A stretch of 32,937 nt of DNA from Saprospiraceae bacterium (lineage in GTDB: Bacteria > Bacteroidota > Bacteroidia > Chitinophagales > Saprospiraceae), in contig JAEUUS010000439.1 of the NCBI GenBank assembly GCA_016787545.1, positions 1 to 32,937 on the forward strand. The letters run 5' to 3'. Position 1 is the first letter of the stretch. The number at the start of each line of letters is the position of its first letter. A program made the position numbers and the translations under genes. The notes under the pieces were generated by a model. It saw nothing but the letters and a program-made list of their open reading frames with translations, was not told where the DNA came from and ran no database searches. Below, piece after piece: positions 30,386-32,937 of the stretch.

Positions 30386-32467
30386 GTGCTTCCATATACC
30401 CATCGCGATGCTTCCTGGCTTTCCTTTAATTATCGGGTGCTTCAAGAAGCGAAGGATCCCGCTGTGCCTCTGTTGGAACGTTTGAAGTTTCTGGCCATCT
30501 ATTCCTCTAATCTGGACGAGTTTTTTAGAATTCGGGTGGCGGGCATTCGAAAATTGAAAAAAGTGGGCAAAAAAACCCGGGCCCAGCTGGATTTTGATCC
30601 AAGTGATTTGTTGAAAAATATTCACCTGATTGTCAACCGACAGCAGGAAGAGTTTTCTCAAATATTTGAAAATCAGATAGTTCCTGAACTTCGCAAGCAC
30701 CATGTACACATTTTGCGCCGCCTGGATTTGAATGAGGAGCAACGATTGTTTGTTGAAGAGTATTTCTTGTCTAATCTCCTGCCCTTTGTAATGCCGGTTT
30801 TGTTGGTGAAACGCCGAATCAATCCGTTTCTTGCCAATGCGCATCTGTACCTGGCTGTTCACCTCCGGCCGAAAAAGAAACCACTTTCAGATAGTGAGTA
30901 TGCACTGGTGAAAATCCCATCGGATCAGTTACCGCGCTTTGTATCCCTGCCCACCAAAGGCGATCGCCACGATGTCATTCTGCTCGATGATATTGTTCGA
31001 CATTCGGTGTCCAGGTTGTTTCCCGGGTTCGATATTCAGGATACTTATTCCATAAAACTCACCCGCGATGCAGAACTGCATATTGATGATGAATACAGTG
31101 GGGATTTGGTGCAAAAAATCAAATCCAGCCTGCAAAAGCGACAAGTGGGGCCAGCCAGTCGTTTTGTATACGATCGTGAAATGCCACAACATTTGTTGTC
31201 TTACTTGCAGGATACCTTTGATCTGCGGAAGAATGATATGCTTCCGGAGGGGAGGTATCACAATAATTTTGACTTCTTCCGTTTTCCTGATTTTGGGTTA
31301 AAACACCTGAAAAACAAGCCGCTTTCGCCATTGCCCCACCCGGTTCTTACTGAAACGCCGGATTTTTTCAAATCAATTGCCGAAGCGGATCAGTTGTTGC
31401 ACATGCCTTACCAATCGTTCGAACCGGTGATTCAATTTTTTGAAAAAGCTGCTATCGACCCTGCGGTGACACATATTAAGGTTATTCAATACCGGGTAGC
31501 CAAAAGTAGCCGGATTTTGGAAGCGTTGATGGAGGCCGTTCAGCGCGGCAAACAGGTTTCGGCATTTGTAGAAATTAAAGCGCGATTTGATGAGGCTACC
31601 AACCTGGAGTGGGGTGAGCGTCTGGAAAAAGCCGGGGTTAGGGTACATTATTCTCTTCCCGGGGTAAAAGTGCACTCCAAACTGGCGTTGGTGCGCAGGA
31701 TTGAAGCGGGTAACCACAAACTTTATGCATACCTGGGCACTGGTAATTTTCACGAAGAAACAGCCAAAATCTATTCTGATTTTGGAATTCTTACCGCCGA
31801 TCCACGGCTGACCAATGAAGTGAGCAATGTTTTGGCACATTTGGAAAACATGCCGCCTGCGCAGCCTTTTCAGCATTTATTGGTGGGCAAATTTAACCTG
31901 AGAGAAGGCTTATACCGCTTGATTGAAAATGAAGTAAGTGCTGCCCGAAAGGGAAAGCCTGCCGAAATGATCCTGAAACTCAACAGCCTGGAGGATAAAG
32001 AGATTATTGCCCGGTTGTACCAGGCATCCCAGGCTGGAGTGAAGATACGACTGATTGTGAGGGGTATTTGTTGCTTAGTGCCCGGGTTGCCCGGCCTGAG
32101 CGAGAATATCGAGATCCTGAGTATTGTGGATCGGTTCCTGGAACATGCCCGTGTTTTTATTTTTCACAATGGCGGAAATGAACGCGTATACCTCAGTAGT
32201 GCCGATTGGATGGAACGAAACCTGTCTTTCCGGATTGAAACCATTTTTCCGGTTTACGATCCGGCCTTGTGCAAGGATATCCGTGCATTGATAGATATAC
32301 AACTGAACGATAACGTGAAAGCAAGGATCATCGATGCACAAAACCGCAATGATTATCGCCGTACCGGCAGCGATATCCCCGTCCGTACCCAATTGGAAAC
32401 ATATTTTTTTCTCAAACGCAAATTAGAAGCCTCCCGTCAGGATGAAATGGACGCAAAAGAGTTCTAA
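30386..32467 (+). CDS. ppk1: Polyphosphate kinase 1
   Basis: This encodes 693 residues from the GTG at 30386, which opens MLPYTHRDASWLSFNYRVLQ, close to the conserved PPK1 start. It polymerises the ATP gamma phosphate into polyphosphate, reversibly. The frame is open back to a GTG at 30266, but those 40 extra codons come largely from the palindromic repeat. Landmarks are ERLKFLAIYSSNLDEFFRIRVA (residues about 25-45), YRVAKSSRILEAL, GVKVHSKLALV with His430, YLGTGNFHEETAKIYSDFG, and RFLEHARVFIF with His587. The spacing of 157 residues between these two His equals that of E. coli His435 and His592, the phosphorylated pair, which also supports the shorter start. No ppx gene is adjacent. Confidence 0.94.
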   Translation: MLPYTHRDASWLSFNYRVLQEAKDPAVPLLERLKFLAIYSSNLDEFFRIRVAGIRKLKKVGKKTRAQLDFDPSDLLKNIHLIVNRQQEEFSQIFENQIVPELRKHHVHILRRLDLNEEQRLFVEEYFLSNLLPFVMPVLLVKRRINPFLANAHLYLAVHLRPKKKPLSDSEYALVKIPSDQLPRFVSLPTKGDRHDVILLDDIVRHSVSRLFPGFDIQDTYSIKLTRDAELHIDDEYSGDLVQKIKSSLQKRQVGPASRFVYDREMPQHLLSYLQDTFDLRKNDMLPEGRYHNNFDFFRFPDFGLKHLKNKPLSPLPHPVLTETPDFFKSIAEADQLLHMPYQSFEPVIQFFEKAAIDPAVTHIKVIQYRVAKSSRILEALMEAVQRGKQVSAFVEIKARFDEATNLEWGERLEKAGVRVHYSLPGVKVHSKLALVRRIEAGNHKLYAYLGTGNFHEETAKIYSDFGILTADPRLTNEVSNVLAHLENMPPAQPFQHLLVGKFNLREGLYRLIENEVSAARKGKPAEMILKLNSLEDKEIIARLYQASQAGVKIRLIVRGICCLVPGLPGLSENIEILSIVDRFLEHARVFIFHNGGNERVYLSSADWMERNLSFRIETIFPVYDPALCKDIRALIDIQLNDNVKARIIDAQNRNDYRRTGSDIPVRTQLETYFFLKRKLEASRQDEMDAKEF

Positions 32468-32542
32468 AACCTTGAAATTTAACCCCAGCAAGTCGGTGTT
32501 TGAAAAAAAATGATGCCTTGAGAAATTTTTTTTCAAAAATGT

Positions 32543-32574
32543 TTGTCAAAGAAAAAACTGTGCGCTTATCTTTG
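32543..32574 (+). promoter_or_regulatory. Promoter of the tRNA-Gly gene
   Basis: TTG at 32543-32545, a 21-base spacer and TATCTTTG at 32567-32574 match the Bacteroidota promoter. It lies about 45 bases before the mature tRNA-Gly. Confidence 0.6.
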
Positions 32575-32619
32575 CACCCGCAAAACGCAAGGCACGGATC
32601 TTGAATTTGCAAACCATAC

Positions 32620-32695
32620 GCGGAAATAGCTCAGCTGGTAGAGCGCGACCTTGCCAAGGTCGAGGTCGCGAGTTCGAATCTCGTTTTCCGCTCCA
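32620..32695 (+). tRNA. tRNA-Gly (anticodon GCC)
   Basis: A cloverleaf can be drawn: acceptor GCGGAAA with TTTCCGC, D arm with AGCTCAGCTGGTAGAGC, anticodon stem CGACC/GGTCG with loop TTGCCAA (anticodon GCC), T arm with GTTCGAATC, discriminator T and encoded CCA (32693-32695). Total length is 76 bases including CCA. Confidence 0.96.
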
Positions 32696-32727
32696 AGCCT
32701 TCCCGAATTTTCGGGGAGGCTTTTTTA
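32696..32727 (+). terminator. Intrinsic terminator after tRNA-Gly
   Basis: AGCCTTCCCG (32696-32705) pairs with CGGGGAGGCT (32712-32721, one G-T pair) around a 6-base loop and is followed by a run of T residues. Confidence 0.8.
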
Positions 32728-32770
32728 TTTGAGCGACCAAGTTTTCAAATCAGTATTTTTGAGGCTTGAT

Positions 32771-32801
32771 TTGTGCGAATGAAAACTTAGATGCACCTTT
32801 G
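32771..32801 (+). promoter_or_regulatory. Probable promoter of the tRNA-Leu gene
   Basis: TTG at 32771-32773, a 20-base spacer and CACCTTTG at 32794-32801 (one mismatch to TAnnTTTG), ten bases before the mature tRNA. A TATTTTTG at 32754-32761 is an alternative. Confidence 0.4.
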
Positions 32802-32811
32802 CTCCTTCAAT

Positions 32812-32895
32812 GCCCGGGTGGTGAAATGGTAGACACGAGGGACTTAAAATCCCTTGACCTTACCGGTCGTACGGGTTCGAGTCCCGTCTCGGGCA
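32812..32895 (+). tRNA. tRNA-Leu (anticodon TAA)
   Basis: This is a class-II tRNA of 84 bases: acceptor GCCCGGG with CTCGGGC (one G-T pair), D arm with GTGAAATGGTAGACAC, anticodon stem GGGA/TCCC with loop CTTAAAA (anticodon TAA), a long variable arm (about TTGACCTTACCGGTCG), T arm GGGTTCGAGTCCC and discriminator A. CCA is not encoded; CAC follows. Confidence 0.94.
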
Positions 32896-32937
32896 CACCA
32901 CAAATAGTTGTTGAACCACAAACATGAGCCGTCCCGA

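Noticed and set aside
32896..32937. Start of another gene at the ATG near 32924
   Set aside because: Only a few codons remain before the window ends, so nothing can be supported.

Overview
The window looks like a chromosomal segment of a Bacteroidota bacterium, most likely Saprospiraceae or a relative. This is inferred from three things. Several genes are preceded by -7 elements of the Bacteroidota type TAnnTTTG, sometimes with a TTG about 18-21 nt upstream. Several protein types are common in that phylum: DUF3667, DUF4197, MbnP-like lipoproteins, a DUF4080 tail, and a secreted protease with a dockerin-like 'KVADVN' tail. Starts mostly lack Shine-Dalgarno sequences. No phage, plasmid, CRISPR or complete insertion sequence is visible. 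Genes are mainly housekeeping, and the unusual part of the window is its intergenic DNA.

Layout. Bases 1-510 hold the 3' end of a probable B12-binding radical SAM gene. Then come a HEAT-repeat/cyclophilin lipoprotein (816-2903, +), a CtlX-type amidinohydrolase (3144-4079, -), a zinc-ribbon DUF3667 membrane protein (4316-5443, +), a DEAD-box RNA helicase with a DbpA-type tail (5648-7354, -) and a PhoD-type phosphatase (7751-8842, -). dprA (9155-10255) and a PhoA-type alkaline phosphatase (10296-11390) follow on +. A tight - strand unit mutL - rhomboid - rhomboid runs from 15108 down to 11617. An RND-type adaptor (-) diverges from a degenerate TrpF-like gene (+), which is followed on + by exodeoxyribonuclease III, an ABC exporter, a membrane-anchored SGNH-like protein and a DUF4197 lipoprotein. 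A long - strand run (29167 down to 21803) holds a DEDDh exonuclease, two MbnP-like lipoproteins, a di-haem MbnH/MauG-type peroxidase, a trypsin-like protease, peptidase T and an Ala-rich coiled-coil protein. The window ends on + with mnmD, ppk1, tRNA-Gly(GCC) and tRNA-Leu(TAA).

Working units. The two MbnP-like proteins and the peroxidase form a plausible copper-handling envelope module in which a di-haem enzyme modifies its partner. mutL and the two rhomboid proteases are probably co-transcribed. The ABC exporter and the SGNH-like protein are 10 nt apart and probably act together on the envelope.

Intergenic architecture. All four convergent gene junctions (about 2.9-3.1, 5.4-5.6, 11.4-11.6 and 21.6-21.8 kb) are filled by long inverted arrays of short tandem units that would fold into large hairpins. 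Similar arrays lie directly ahead of several start codons (dprA, xth, DUF4197, pepT). A palindrome of about 21 bp with core CCCGGAATACCATTCCGGG recurs at five places and appears to have supplied codons to the end of the first gene and possibly the start of ppk1. A 161-bp MITE-like element with a TTA target duplication sits at 29200-29360.
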